Source: Pseudomonas sp. PDNC002 | GTDB lineage: Bacteria; Pseudomonadota; Gammaproteobacteria; Pseudomonadales; Pseudomonadaceae | Length of the DNA stretch: 64,000 bases | Assembly (NCBI RefSeq): GCF_016919445.1 | Contig: NZ_CP070356.1 | Span: forward strand, 3,132,001-3,196,000 | Reading direction: 5' to 3' | In this document: positions 53,769-62,489 of the stretch, one piece after another | Position numbering within the stretch: the stretch's first letter is position 1 | Layout: each line of letters begins with the position of its first letter | The notes under the pieces: generated by a model | What the model saw: only the letters and a program-made list of their open reading frames with translations | The model's database searches: none | What the model was told of the DNA's origin: nothing | Made by a program: the position numbers and the translations under genes

Positions 53769-53910
53769 AAAGTTCCATGGCCAGCATTGGGAGTTGCTGC
53801 GTGGGGGCCATGGACCGACAAGCATTTGGTGCTCAAGCATTCAATATCAAGGTCAAACCCGGACGGACGGGGACGCGGCCCCGTATTCCCGGCCCCGTCC
53901 GTCCGGGAGT
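53720..53910 (-). ncRNA. Candidate small RNA or structured 3' region after pyk
   Basis: The 564-base gap 53599-54162 has no supported gene. From 53907 down to 53720 on the minus strand there is a perfect 15-bp hairpin (CCCGGACGGACGGGG, arms 53858-53872 and 53893-53907), about 90 unstructured bases, then the terminator above. It could be a small RNA of about 190 bases or the end of the pyk transcript. Confidence 0.25.
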
Positions 53911-53977
53911 GACTCGGTGCGGAGGCACGCGCGTTGGCGTGGCTCCTGAACTCGGTGTTTCTTCTGGCAGCCTGCTT

Positions 53978-54142
53978 TCCCTCACCCCAGCCCTCTCCCA
54001 GGGGGAGAGGGGGCAGATCGGTGTGGCTGTCAGGTTGGTGCTGTCCGGTAAGTCCGCGCAGCACCGTTATTTCAATGAGCGCCTTATCCTGCCGTCGCTC
54101 CGGACGGCCCCCTCTCCCTCCGGGAGAGGGCTGGGGTGAGGG
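53978..54142. repeat. Facing CTCTCCC/GGGAGAGGG repeats after pyk
   Basis: CCCTCACCCCAGCCCTCTCC faces GGAGAGGGCTGGGGTGAGGG with a unique core of about 120 bases. The pyk stop lies 21 bases beyond the right end. Confidence 0.85.
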
Positions 54143-54162
54143 CGCTCTTGTCGTTTTAAAAG

Positions 54163-55593
54163 TTAAGCCTGCAACGCCGGCGCCACCGTCTCGATCCGCA
54201 GCATGTTGGTACTACCCGGCTGCCCGAACGGCACGCCGGCAGTGATCACCACGGTGTCGCCACGGCGCGCCATGCGCTGGGCCAGGGCGATGTCCAGGGC
54301 GGTAGAGCAAATCTCGTCGACGTGGGCGAGTTGCGCGTTGACCACCGAATGGACGCCCCAGGCCACGGTCAGGCGGCGGGCGGATTTCAGTTGCGGCGTG
54401 AGGCTGAGGATCGGTGCCTTGGGCCGCTCGCGGGAGGCGCGCAGGGTCGAGGCACCGGACTCGGTGTAGTTCACCAGCACGGCCACCGGCAGGATGCGGC
54501 TGATCCGGCGGATCGCGCAGCTGATGGCGTCGGAGACGGTGGCGTCCGGCTCCGGGCGGTTGATCTCCAGCGTCGCCTGGTAATCCGGTTCGGCTTCGAC
54601 CTGGCGGATGATCTTCGCCATCATCTCCACCGCTTCACGCGGGTACTGGCCCGAGGCGCTCTCGGCGCTGAGCATCACGCAGTCGGCGCCTTCGCTCACG
54701 GCGTTGGCGACGTCGGTCACTTCGGCGCGGGTCGGCGCCGGGGAGAAGCGCATGGATTCGAGCATCTGGGTCGCCACCACCACCGGGCGGCCGAGCTGGC
54801 GGCAGACCTGGATGATGCGCTTCTGGATACCCGGCACGCTTTCGGCCGGCATCTCCACGCCAAGGTCGCCACGGGCGACCATGATCGCGTCGGACAGGCG
54901 AGCGATGGCTTCGATGGACTGCACCGCCGAAGGCTTCTCGATCTTGGCCATGAGGAACGCTTTGTCGCCGATCAGCGCGCGGGCTTCCTCGATATCTTCG
55001 GGACGCTGCACGAAGGACAGCGCCACCCAGTCCACGCCCAGCTCCAGGCCGAACGTAAGATCTCGGCGGTCCTTGGCGGTCAGCGGGCTGAGCTTGAGCA
55101 CCGCTTCCGGGACGTTGACCCCCTTGCGGTCGGACAGCTCGCCGCTGTTCATCACGCGGGTCTCGATGGCATCGCTGTGGGCGTTGAGCACCTGCAGACG
55201 AATCTTGCCGTCGTCCAGCAGCAGGCTCATGCCCGGTTCCAGCGCCTGGATGATTTCCGGATGGGGCAGCATGACGCGCTGGGCATCGCCCGGTGCGTCG
55301 TTGAGGTCGAGGGTGAAGGTCTGGCCCTTCTCCAACTGGACGGCGCCATCAGCGAAACGGCCCACGCGCAGCTTCGGCCCTTGCAGGTCCATGAGGATGC
55401 CGATGGGGTAGTTCAGCTCGGTTTCCACTTCGCGTACCCAGGCGAAACGCTGGGCGTGGTCGGCGTACTCGCCGTGGCTGAAGTTCAGGCGGAACAGGTT
55501 GGCGCCGGCTTCCACCAATGCGCGGATGTCGTCGCGGCTTTTGATCGCCGGGCCCAGGGTCGCCAGAATCTTTACTTTTTTATCCGGAGTCAT
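54163..55593 (-). CDS. pykF: Pyruvate kinase
   Basis: This enzyme turns phosphoenolpyruvate and ADP into pyruvate and ATP. The 476-residue protein has K-I-L-A-T-L-G-P-A, R-L-N-F-S-H-G, I-G-I-L-M-D-L-Q-G-P-K-L-R, F-L-M-A-K-I-E-K-P and M-V-A-R-G-D-L-G-V-E, then the allosteric C-terminal domain. It is last in the gcl-hyi-glxR-ttuD-pyk row, where it completes the route from glyoxylate to pyruvate. The ATG lies three bases from an inverted-repeat element, and no good Shine-Dalgarno is visible (only GAG). Confidence 0.95.
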   Translation of the reverse strand: MTPDKKVKILATLGPAIKSRDDIRALVEAGANLFRLNFSHGEYADHAQRFAWVREVETELNYPIGILMDLQGPKLRVGRFADGAVQLEKGQTFTLDLNDAPGDAQRVMLPHPEIIQALEPGMSLLLDDGKIRLQVLNAHSDAIETRVMNSGELSDRKGVNVPEAVLKLSPLTAKDRRDLTFGLELGVDWVALSFVQRPEDIEEARALIGDKAFLMAKIEKPSAVQSIEAIARLSDAIMVARGDLGVEMPAESVPGIQKRIIQVCRQLGRPVVVATQMLESMRFSPAPTRAEVTDVANAVSEGADCVMLSAESASGQYPREAVEMMAKIIRQVEAEPDYQATLEINRPEPDATVSDAISCAIRRISRILPVAVLVNYTESGASTLRASRERPKAPILSLTPQLKSARRLTVAWGVHSVVNAQLAHVDEICSTALDIALAQRMARRGDTVVITAGVPFGQPGSTNMLRIETVAPALQA

Positions 55594-55596
55594 AAT

Positions 55597-55863
55597 CAGG
55601 CTCGAATCAGGTGATTTCGTGGCCGCGTTGCTGGGTCAGCGTTCGCCAGGCTAGACGCGGAATGCAGCTAATGGTGTTCCCTTTGCAAATTCCGCAACGA
55701 CGCATGGCGAACGCTGACACGCAACCCGAAGGGACGGGGCCAGCTTGTCGCAGTGCAGCGTTGCTCGTCGGTCATTTGGAATCACCAAATCTCTCTCCTC
55801 GCGCCTCGCCCTGCGACAAGCTGGCCTCCGTCGCGGTCGACGAAATCACCTGATTCGAGCCTG
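55597..55863. mobile_element. 267-bp element with 24-bp perfect terminal inverted repeats and two hairpin arms
   Basis: Terminal inverted repeats lie at 55597-55620 and 55840-55863 (24 of 24). Inside, arm one is GTCAGCGTTCGCCA (55635-55648) paired with 55705-55718. Arm two is GGCCAGCTTGTCGCAG (55738-55753) paired with 55811-55826, tipped by ATTTGGAATCACCAAAT (55774-55790). A single strand would fold as a three-way junction. No transposase is encoded, so it is MITE-like. I do not recognise it. Confidence 0.7.
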
Positions 55864-57127
55864 CATTCTCGAGGACCAGGATGGCGCGGAAGTCGTTGAC
55901 GTTGGTACGGGTAGGCTTGGTGATCACCAGGTCGCCCAGTTCGGCGAAGAAGCCATAGCCGTTGTTGTTGTCGAGCTCGTGCAGCGGATTCAGACCGGCC
56001 TTGAGGGCGCGGCTATAGCTGCACGGACTCATCAGGGCACCGGCGTTGCTTTCCATGCCGTCGATGCCGTCGGTGTCCCCCGCCAGGGCCCAGATGTTCG
56101 GTTCACCTTTCAGGTCGGCGGTGAGGCTGAGGAGAAACTCGGCATTGCGTCCGCCGCGGCCATTGCCGCGCACGGTCACGGTGGTCTCGCCACCGGAGAG
56201 GATCAGGCACGGCGCCTTCAGCGGCTGGCCGTACTTGCGAACCTGCCGGGCGATGCCGGCGTGGACCTTGGCCACTTCGCGGGACTCGCCTTCCAGGTCG
56301 CCCAGGATCAGCGTGGGGATGCCAGCGGCTTCGGCCTTGGCAGCCACCGCGTCGAGGGCATGCTGGGGCGTGGCGATCAGCTTGAAGTGGCTGCGCGACA
56401 GGCATTCGTCGCCGGGCTTTACCGTTTCCGAACGCGGGTCCTCCAGCCAGGCGCGCACATTCGCCGGGACGTCGATGGCGTAGCGCTTGAGGATCGCCAG
56501 GGCGTCGGCGGAGGTAGTCGGGTCGCCCACGGTGGGACCGGAGGCGATCACCGTGGCCTCGTCGCCGGGCACGTCGGAAATCGCGTAGGTGTATACGCTG
56601 GCCGGCCAGCAGGCGCGGGCCAGGCGGCCGCCCTTGATGGCGGAGAGGTGCTTGCGCACGCAGTTCATTTCGCCGATGGCGGCGCCGGATTTCAGCAGGG
56701 CCTTGTTCACGCTGCGCTTGTCGTTGAGGCTGATGCCTTCGGCCGGCAGGGCGAGCAGGGCGGAACCGCCGCCGGAGAGCAGGAAGATCACCCGGTCGCT
56801 CTCGCTCAGGCCGCTGATCAGCTCCAGCACGCGACGGGCAACACGTTCGCCGGCGTCGTCCGGTACCGGGTGCGAGGCTTCCACCACTTCGATGCTGCGG
56901 CACTGCGCGCCGTAGCCGTAGGGCGCGACTACCAGGCCTTCGACCTGGCCGTTCCAGTGTTGCTCGGCGACTTCGGCCATGGCCCCGGCGGCCTTGCCGG
57001 CGCCGATGACGATGGTGCGGCCACCTCTATCGGTGGGCAGGTGCTGCGCCAGTACCTGGGCCGGATGCGCGGCGGCAATGGCAGTGTCGAACAGCTCGCG
57101 CAGGAAGGCGCGTGGGTCCAGGCTCAT
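55772..57127 (-). CDS. ttuD: Hydroxypyruvate reductase / glycerate 2-kinase family (TtuD, MOFRL)
   Basis: TtuD proteins belong to the glycerate 2-kinase (GckA) family, annotated also as hydroxypyruvate reductases; here the protein should handle glycerate made by GlxR. The 451-residue protein has I-G-A-G-K-A-A-G-A-M, L-L-S-G-G-G-S-A-L and S-G-P-T-V-G-D-P, and C-terminal MOFRL blocks S-G-G-E-T-T-V-T-V, G-R-N-A-E-F-L-L and A-G-D-T-D-G-I-D-G. The family end (N-D-F-R-A-I-L-V-L) is followed by about 32 extra residues encoded by the inverted-repeat element. The ATG at 57127 follows GGGAG; one at 57163 after AAGGAG is possible. Confidence 0.88.
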   Translation of the reverse strand: MSLDPRAFLRELFDTAIAAAHPAQVLAQHLPTDRGGRTIVIGAGKAAGAMAEVAEQHWNGQVEGLVVAPYGYGAQCRSIEVVEASHPVPDDAGERVARRVLELISGLSESDRVIFLLSGGGSALLALPAEGISLNDKRSVNKALLKSGAAIGEMNCVRKHLSAIKGGRLARACWPASVYTYAISDVPGDEATVIASGPTVGDPTTSADALAILKRYAIDVPANVRAWLEDPRSETVKPGDECLSRSHFKLIATPQHALDAVAAKAEAAGIPTLILGDLEGESREVAKVHAGIARQVRKYGQPLKAPCLILSGGETTVTVRGNGRGGRNAEFLLSLTADLKGEPNIWALAGDTDGIDGMESNAGALMSPCSYSRALKAGLNPLHELDNNNGYGFFAELGDLVITKPTRTNVNDFRAILVLENAGSNQVISSTATEASLSQGEARGERFGDSK

Positions 57128-57312
57128 GACAGGCTCCCGTGATTCTTGTTGTGGTGTATCCATGGCTCAATCTCCTTGGCAAAGGAGACTCAGCGATGGA
57201 TTCGAACGCCCCGGCCGGCAAGGCCGTGATTCCCACCGGCCGGGTGTTCGAGTCGCTTTGCAGCATGGCGGGCGACGCCACTCCCATAACCTCGCCCGTC
57301 ACCTTGCTCCGT

Positions 57313-57393
57313 GGCGGATAACGCCGTTGGCGTTATGCGCCCTACGTTGGAGTTCTTCGTAGGGCGCATAAAGCGGAACGCTTTATCCGCCGC
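57313..57393. repeat. REP pair of the RAYT-linked family
   Basis: GGCGGATAACGCCGTTGGCG with TTATGCGCCCTAC (57313-57345) and GTAGGGCGCATAAAGCGGAA with CGCTTTATCCGCC (57359-57393) are in opposite orientation, 13 bases apart. They match the copies next to the RAYT gene 48 kb away. They lie between ttuD and glxR, ending three bases before the glxR stop. Confidence 0.92.
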
Positions 57394-57396
57394 CTC

Positions 57397-58287
57397 TCAA
57401 TCCTTGCGGATAGAGAAGTTGGCCATGTGCTCCAGGCCCTTGATCAGGCCGGAGTGGTCCCAGTTGCTGCCGCCGATGGCCGCGCAGGTGCTGAACACTT
57501 GCTGGGCGTTGGCGGTGTTGGGCAGGTTCAGGCCCAGTTCGCGCGCGCCGGCCAGGGCCAGGTTGAGGTCTTTCTGGTGCAGGCTGATGCGGAAGCCCGG
57601 ATCGAAGGTGCCCTTGACCATGCGATCGCCGTGCACTTCGAGGATGCGCGAGGAGGCGAAGCCACCCATCAGCGCTTCACGCACCTTGGCCGGGTCCGCG
57701 CCATTCTTGGCGGCGAACAGCAGGGCTTCGGCGACGGCCTGGATGTTCAGCGCGACGATGATCTGGTTGGCCACCTTGGCGGTCTGGCCATCGCCATTGC
57801 CGCCGACGCGGGTGATGTTCTTGCCCATGGCCTGGAACAGCGGCAGGGCGCGTTCGAAGGTGTTCGGGCAGCCGCCGACCATGATGCTCAGGGACGCGGC
57901 CTTGGCGCCGACTTCACCGCCGGACACCGGGGCGTCCAGGTACTGCGCGCCAGTGGCCTTGATCTTCTCGGCGAAGGTCTTGGTGGCGGTGGGGGAGATC
58001 GAGCTCATGTCGATCACCACCTTGTTCGGGCCCACGCCTTCGGCGATGCCGTCCTTGCGGAACAGCACGTCTTCGACCTGCGGGGTGTCCGGGACCATCA
58101 CGATGATGAACTCGGCTTCCTGGGCGACTTCCTTCGGGTTGGCCAGGCCGATGGCGCCGGCTTCGACCAGAGCGGCAGGCGCTGCGTCGTGGTGGGTGGA
58201 AACGAAGATCTGGTGACCGGCTTTCTGCAGGTTCTGCGCCATGGGCAGGCCCATGATGCCGGTGCCGATGAATCCGATTTTGGCCAT
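57397..58287 (-). CDS. glxR: 2-hydroxy-3-oxopropionate (tartronate semialdehyde) reductase
   Basis: GlxR reduces tartronate semialdehyde to D-glycerate with NAD(P)H. The 296-residue protein has the nucleotide motif I-G-F-I-G-T-G-I-M-G-L-P-M-A at its start, D-A-P-V-S-G-G-E-V-G-A, and catalytic Lys in G-Q-T-A-K-V-A-N-Q. AGGAGA precedes the ATG. It lies in the glyoxylate cluster between hyi and ttuD. Confidence 0.95.
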   Translation of the reverse strand: MAKIGFIGTGIMGLPMAQNLQKAGHQIFVSTHHDAAPAALVEAGAIGLANPKEVAQEAEFIIVMVPDTPQVEDVLFRKDGIAEGVGPNKVVIDMSSISPTATKTFAEKIKATGAQYLDAPVSGGEVGAKAASLSIMVGGCPNTFERALPLFQAMGKNITRVGGNGDGQTAKVANQIIVALNIQAVAEALLFAAKNGADPAKVREALMGGFASSRILEVHGDRMVKGTFDPGFRISLHQKDLNLALAGARELGLNLPNTANAQQVFSTCAAIGGSNWDHSGLIKGLEHMANFSIRKD

Positions 58288-58463
58288 GAGGAATTCTCCT
58301 GGTTGTTCTTGTGAGGCTGGCTGGCGCGGTGCGTACCCACCGCGCCAGCGAGTGGATTGCTACGGGTTTGGCATCAGCCGGATGGCTAGGCGGGGCGCCG
58401 AAGACAGTGCTCTTGCACGGCGAGGCGATCCAACGACGTCATGCGGCCGAGGACAAATCCGTA

Positions 58464-59246
58464 TCAGATGACGTTGTGGCTCTTCAGCCAGCCGAGGCCG
58501 GCTTCGGTGGTGGTCTTGGGCTTGTATTCGCAGCCGACCCAGCCGCGGTAACCGACGCGGTCCAGGTGGTCGAACAGGAAGCGGTAGTTGATCTCGCCGG
58601 TACCCGGCTCGTGGCGGCCGGGGTTGTCGGCCAACTGCACGTGGTTGATCGAGGCGAGGTTCTTCTCGATGGTCCGCGCCAGGTCACCTTCCATGATCTG
58701 CATGTGGTAGATGTCGTACTGCAGGAACAGGTTGGCGCTGCCGACCTTCTCGCGGATGTCCTGGGCCTGCTTGGTGGTCTGCAGGTAGAAGCCGGGAATG
58801 TCGATGGTGTTGATCATTTCCATGACCAGCTTGATGCCCGCGGCTTCGAGCTTGCCGGCCGCGTACTCCAGGTTGTTCAGGAAGGTGTTCTCGATGGTCG
58901 CGCAGTCATAGCCCTGCGGACGGATGCCGGCCAGGCAGTTGACCTGGGTGTTGCCCAGGACCTTGGCGTAGGCGATGGCCTTGTCGACACCGGTGCGGAA
59001 TTCCTCGACGCGGTCCGGGTGGCAGGCGATGCCGCGCTCGCCTTTCGACCAATCGCCCGCCGGAAGGTTGAACAGCACTTGCTCGAGCTTGTTGGCGTCC
59101 AGGCGGGCCTTGATCACCTCGGCCTCGACGTCATACGGGAAGAGGTACTCGACACCGCTGAAACCGGCGCGTGCGGCGGCGTCGAAGCGGTCGAGGAAGT
59201 CCACCTCGGTGAACAGCATGGACAGGTTGGCGCAGAAACGGGGCAT
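58464..59246 (-). CDS. hyi: Hydroxypyruvate isomerase
   Basis: Hyi interconverts hydroxypyruvate and tartronate semialdehyde. The 260-residue TIM barrel has N-L-S-M-L-F-T-E-V, F-S-G-V-E-Y-L-F-P, metal-ligand Glu in L-V-M-E-M-I-N, F-L-Q-Y-D-I-Y-H-M-Q and Y-R-G-W-V-G-C-E-Y-K-P. AAGGAG precedes the ATG at 59246. It lies between gcl and glxR as in the standard glyoxylate operon; a gap of 176 bases follows. Confidence 0.95.
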   Translation of the reverse strand: MPRFCANLSMLFTEVDFLDRFDAAARAGFSGVEYLFPYDVEAEVIKARLDANKLEQVLFNLPAGDWSKGERGIACHPDRVEEFRTGVDKAIAYAKVLGNTQVNCLAGIRPQGYDCATIENTFLNNLEYAAGKLEAAGIKLVMEMINTIDIPGFYLQTTKQAQDIREKVGSANLFLQYDIYHMQIMEGDLARTIEKNLASINHVQLADNPGRHEPGTGEINYRFLFDHLDRVGYRGWVGCEYKPKTTTEAGLGWLKSHNVI

Positions 59247-59280
59247 TGTTTGACTCCTTGATGGCATGTCGCACGAACAG

Positions 59281-59329
59281 CCCCCTCTCCCTTCGGAGCG
59301 GGGCGCGCAGCCAGGGTTGGGGAGAGGGC
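59281..59329. repeat. Single CTCTCCC/GGGAGAGGG repeat between hyi and gcl
   Basis: CCCCTCTCCCTTCGGAGCGG ends in GGTTGGGGAGAGGG. It is one unit of the intergenic family, located in the short gap between two cluster genes. Confidence 0.8.
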
Positions 59330-59362
59330 GTCACCGCGCGCTCCCGAGTTCGGTCCAGCTAA

Positions 59363-61138
59363 TCAGTCCAGCAGCGAGATGGCGGTGGGCGCGTCGACGC
59401 CTTTCAGAGCCAGCTCTTCGAACTCGTTGACCGCGTTGATCTCGGTGCCCATGGAAATGTTGGTGACACGCTCCAGGATGACCTCGACCACCACCGGTAC
59501 ACGGTGCTGCTGCATCAGCTCGCGGGCCTGGGCGAAGGCCGCGCCGATCTGGTTCGGGTCGGATACGCGGATCGCCTTGCAACCCAGACCTTCCACCACG
59601 GCGACGTGGTCGACGCCATAACCGTTGAGCTCCGGCGCGTTGACGTTCTCGAACGCCAGCTGCACGCAGTAGTCGATCTCGAAGCCGCGCTGTGCCTGAC
59701 GGATCAGGCCCAGGTAGGAGTTGTTCACCAGTACGTGGATGTACGGCAGGTTGAACTGCGCACCGGCGGCCAGCTCTTCGATCATGAACTGGAAGTCATA
59801 GTCGCCCGACAGTGCGACGACCTGACGGCTCGGGTCGGCCTTGACCACGCCCAGCGCTGCCGGAATGGTCCAGCCCAGCGGGCCGGCCTGGCCGCAGTTG
59901 ATCCAGTGGCGCGGCTTGTACACGTGCAGGAACTGCGCGCCGGCGATCTGCGACAGACCGATGGTGCTGACGTAGCAGGTGTCCTTGCCGAAGAACTCGT
60001 TCATCTCTTCGTAGACGCGCTGCGGCTTGACCGGCACGTTGTCGAAGTGAGTCTTGCGCTGCATGGTGCGCTTGCGCTCGCGGCAGGATTCGACCCAGGC
60101 GCTGCGGTCCTTGAGCTTGCCGGCGGCTTTCCATTCGCGGGCCACTTCGAGGAACACGTCCAGGGCGGAGCCCGCGTCGGAGACGATGCCCAGGTCCGGG
60201 GTGAATACGCGGCCGATCTGGGTCGGTTCGATGTCCACGTGGACGAACTTGCGGCCAGCGGTATAGACGTCGACCGAACCGGTGTGGCGGTTGGCCCAGC
60301 GGTTGCCGATGCCGAACACCATGTCCGATTCCAGGACGGTGGCGTTGCCGTAGCGGTGCGAGGTCTGCAGGCCGCACATGCCGGCCATCAGCGGGTGATC
60401 GTCGGGGATGGTGCCCCAGCCCATCAGGGTCGGGACCACCGGCACGCCGGTCAGCTCGGCGAATTCCACCAGCTTGTCGGAAGCGTCGGCGTTGATGATG
60501 CCGCCGCCGGCGCAGATCAGCGGACGCTCGGCGTCATTGAGCAGGGCCAGGGCCTTCTCGGCCTGGGCGCGGGTGGCCTTGGGCTTGTTCACCTGCAGCG
60601 GCTCGTAGGCGTCGATGTCGAATTCGATCTCGGCCATCTGCACGTCGAACGGCAGGTCGATCAGCACCGGGCCGGGACGGCCGCTGCGCATTTCGAAGAA
60701 GGCCTTCTGGAAGGCGTAGGGCACCTGGCCCGGCTCCAGCACGGTGGTCGCCCACTTGGTGACCGGCTTGACGATGCTGGTGATGTCCACGGCCTGGAAG
60801 TCTTCCTTGTGCATGCGCGCACGGGGAGCCTGGCCGGTGATGCAGAGGATCGGGATGGAGTCGGCGGAGGCCGAGTACAGGCCAGTGACCATGTCGGTGC
60901 CGGCCGGGCCGGAGGTGCCGATGCAAACGCCGATGTTGCCGGCGTTGGTGCGGGTGTAGCCCTCGGCCATGTGCGAGGCGCCTTCCACGTGGCGGGCCAG
61001 GACGTGATCGATGCCACCGAGTTTCTTCATGGCCGCGTACATGGGGTTGATGGCGGCGCCCGGTACGCCGAAGGCGGTATCGACACCTTCGCGACGCATG
61101 ACGAGTACGGCAGCCTCGATTGCTCTCATTCTGGCCAT
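59363..61138 (-). CDS. gcl: Glyoxylate carboligase
   Basis: Gcl joins two glyoxylates into tartronate semialdehyde with loss of CO2, using ThDP. The 591-residue protein has the three-domain ThDP layout. At residue 51 it has Val (L-A-R-H-V-E-G-A) where related enzymes have the activating Glu; this is the hallmark of Gcl (Val51 in E. coli). The cofactor motif G-D-Y-D-F-Q-F starts the PP-domain metal site. GAGGAAC precedes the ATG. It heads the glyoxylate cluster and diverges from a GlcG-like gene. Confidence 0.96.
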   Translation of the reverse strand: MARMRAIEAAVLVMRREGVDTAFGVPGAAINPMYAAMKKLGGIDHVLARHVEGASHMAEGYTRTNAGNIGVCIGTSGPAGTDMVTGLYSASADSIPILCITGQAPRARMHKEDFQAVDITSIVKPVTKWATTVLEPGQVPYAFQKAFFEMRSGRPGPVLIDLPFDVQMAEIEFDIDAYEPLQVNKPKATRAQAEKALALLNDAERPLICAGGGIINADASDKLVEFAELTGVPVVPTLMGWGTIPDDHPLMAGMCGLQTSHRYGNATVLESDMVFGIGNRWANRHTGSVDVYTAGRKFVHVDIEPTQIGRVFTPDLGIVSDAGSALDVFLEVAREWKAAGKLKDRSAWVESCRERKRTMQRKTHFDNVPVKPQRVYEEMNEFFGKDTCYVSTIGLSQIAGAQFLHVYKPRHWINCGQAGPLGWTIPAALGVVKADPSRQVVALSGDYDFQFMIEELAAGAQFNLPYIHVLVNNSYLGLIRQAQRGFEIDYCVQLAFENVNAPELNGYGVDHVAVVEGLGCKAIRVSDPNQIGAAFAQARELMQQHRVPVVVEVILERVTNISMGTEINAVNEFEELALKGVDAPTAISLLD

Positions 61139-61164
61139 ATTTTGTTCCTCGGTTCTTATACTGA

Positions 61165-61397
61165 TTGTGTACAAAAGTTGAGGCGATTCTAGGCAGGCAA
61201 TTCGACGAAGGTCAAGACGGGTTGTATACGAGGGACTGAATGGTCATTTTTCTATGAAAGCGCTCTATTACGGGTCTTTTGACTAAAACCTGAACGTAGG
61301 GTCAAACCATCGTTTGAAAAAATGTATACAAAAATACATGCAGATTGTCCTTTTCAGTTGCTTTGGGTGAGACCTTCGGCTACTAGATTGCGTACAG
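61165..61397. promoter_or_regulatory. Four TTGTNTACAA-type palindromes between gcl and the GlcG-like gene
   Basis: TTGTGTACAA (61165-61174), TTGTATACGA (61222-61231), ATGTATACAA (61322-61331) and TTGCGTACAG (61388-61397) share a TTGNNTACNA pattern typical of GntR-family operators. They fill the 338-base divergent gap, which is also locally AT-rich. The regulator is not identified. Confidence 0.5.
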
Positions 61398-61476
61398 ATT
61401 TCTGATACGCGTGTGTGCAGCATTCATCTGTGCGCACAGCGTGACCCGGCTTATCACCCTTGAAGAGGAAAACCTC

Positions 61477-61908
61477 ATGACCACCCTGAGCCTGGAAACC
61501 GCACTGGACATCACCCGTCACGCCCTGGTCGCCAGCCGCGAGCTGTCCACTGCGCCGCTGACCATCGCCGTGCTGGACGCCGGCGGGCATTTACTGAGCC
61601 TGCAGCGCGAGGACGGCGCGAGCATGCTTCGCCCGCAGATCGCCATCGGCAAGGCGTGGGGGGCGGTGGCGCTGGGCAAGTCGTCGCGCGTGCTGGCGGC
61701 GGACGCTCAGCAGCGCCCGTCGTTCATTGCGGCGGTGAATACGCTGGCGCAAGGCAATGTGGTGCCGGCGCCGGGTGGCGTCTTGATCCGCAATTCGGCG
61801 AACGAAGTGATCGGTGCCATTGGCATCAGCGGCGATGCGTCGGATATCGATGAGCAGTGCGCGATCCGTGGCGTGCAGGCGCTGGGGCTGGTCGCGGACG
61901 CGGGCTGA
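61477..61908 (+). CDS. glcG: GlcG/HbpS-like protein (DUF336)
   Basis: The 143-residue protein is one GlcG/HbpS fold: helix M-T-T-L-S-L-E-T-A-L-D, strand L-T-I-A-V-L-D-A-G-G-H-L-L-S-L-Q-R-E-D-G-A, and G-G-V-L-I-R-N-S-A-N-E-V-I-G-A-I-G-I-S-G. Such proteins sit in glycolate and glyoxylate operons; some bind heme, but the role of GlcG is not established. It diverges from gcl and shares its control region. GAGGAAAA precedes the ATG. Confidence 0.82.
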   Translation: MTTLSLETALDITRHALVASRELSTAPLTIAVLDAGGHLLSLQREDGASMLRPQIAIGKAWGAVALGKSSRVLAADAQQRPSFIAAVNTLAQGNVVPAPGGVLIRNSANEVIGAIGISGDASDIDEQCAIRGVQALGLVADAG

Positions 61909-61968
61909 TCGAAGGAGGGAAGGGCGCGCGCTATTGCGCGCCAGTCTGATATTTCTGCACCCGGGCCG

Positions 61969-62430
61969 CCCTCACCCTAGCCCTCTCCCAGGGGGAGAGG
62001 GGACCGTTCGGCGCAGGGAGAACCCATGGCATCAGCCGGTACGATCAGGTCCTCTCCCAAGGGGAGAGGGGACGGTTCGGTACAGGGAGAGCCCATGGCA
62101 TCAGCCGGTACGATCAGCTCCCTCTCCCAAGGGGAGAGGGGGCGGTTCGGTGCAGGGAGAGCCCATGGCATCAGCCGGTACGATCAGCCCCCTCTCCCAG
62201 GGGGAGAGGGGGCCGTTCGGCGCAGGGAGAGCCCATGGCATCAGCCGGTACGATCAGCCCCTCTCCCAAAGGGAGAGGGGACGGTTCGGTACAGGGAGAG
62301 CCCACGGCATCAGCCGGTACGATCAGCTCCCTCTCCCAAGGGGAGAGGGGACGGTTCGGCGCAGGGAGGGCCCACGGCATCAGCCGGTACGATCAGCCCC
62401 CTCTCCCTGAGGGAGAGGGCTGGGGTGAGG
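61969..62430. repeat. Tandem array with 69-70 bp period (CTCTCCC/GGGAGAGGG family)
   Basis: GGCATCAGCCGGTACGATCA starts at 62028, 62097, 62167, 62237, 62306 and 62376. It alternates with CTCTCCC-N-GGGAGAGGGG hairpins and GGTTCGGTACAGGGAGAGCC linkers. The outer ends CCCTCACCCTAG and GGCTGGGGTGAGGG frame the array. It occupies most of the 581-base gap 61909-62489; the open frames through it are artefacts. Confidence 0.95.
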
Positions 62431-62489
62431 GGTGACTCTGCGACGGACTTCCCGGAGAAGGCAGTTGCCTCTGCAACTGTGCTGTCCGC

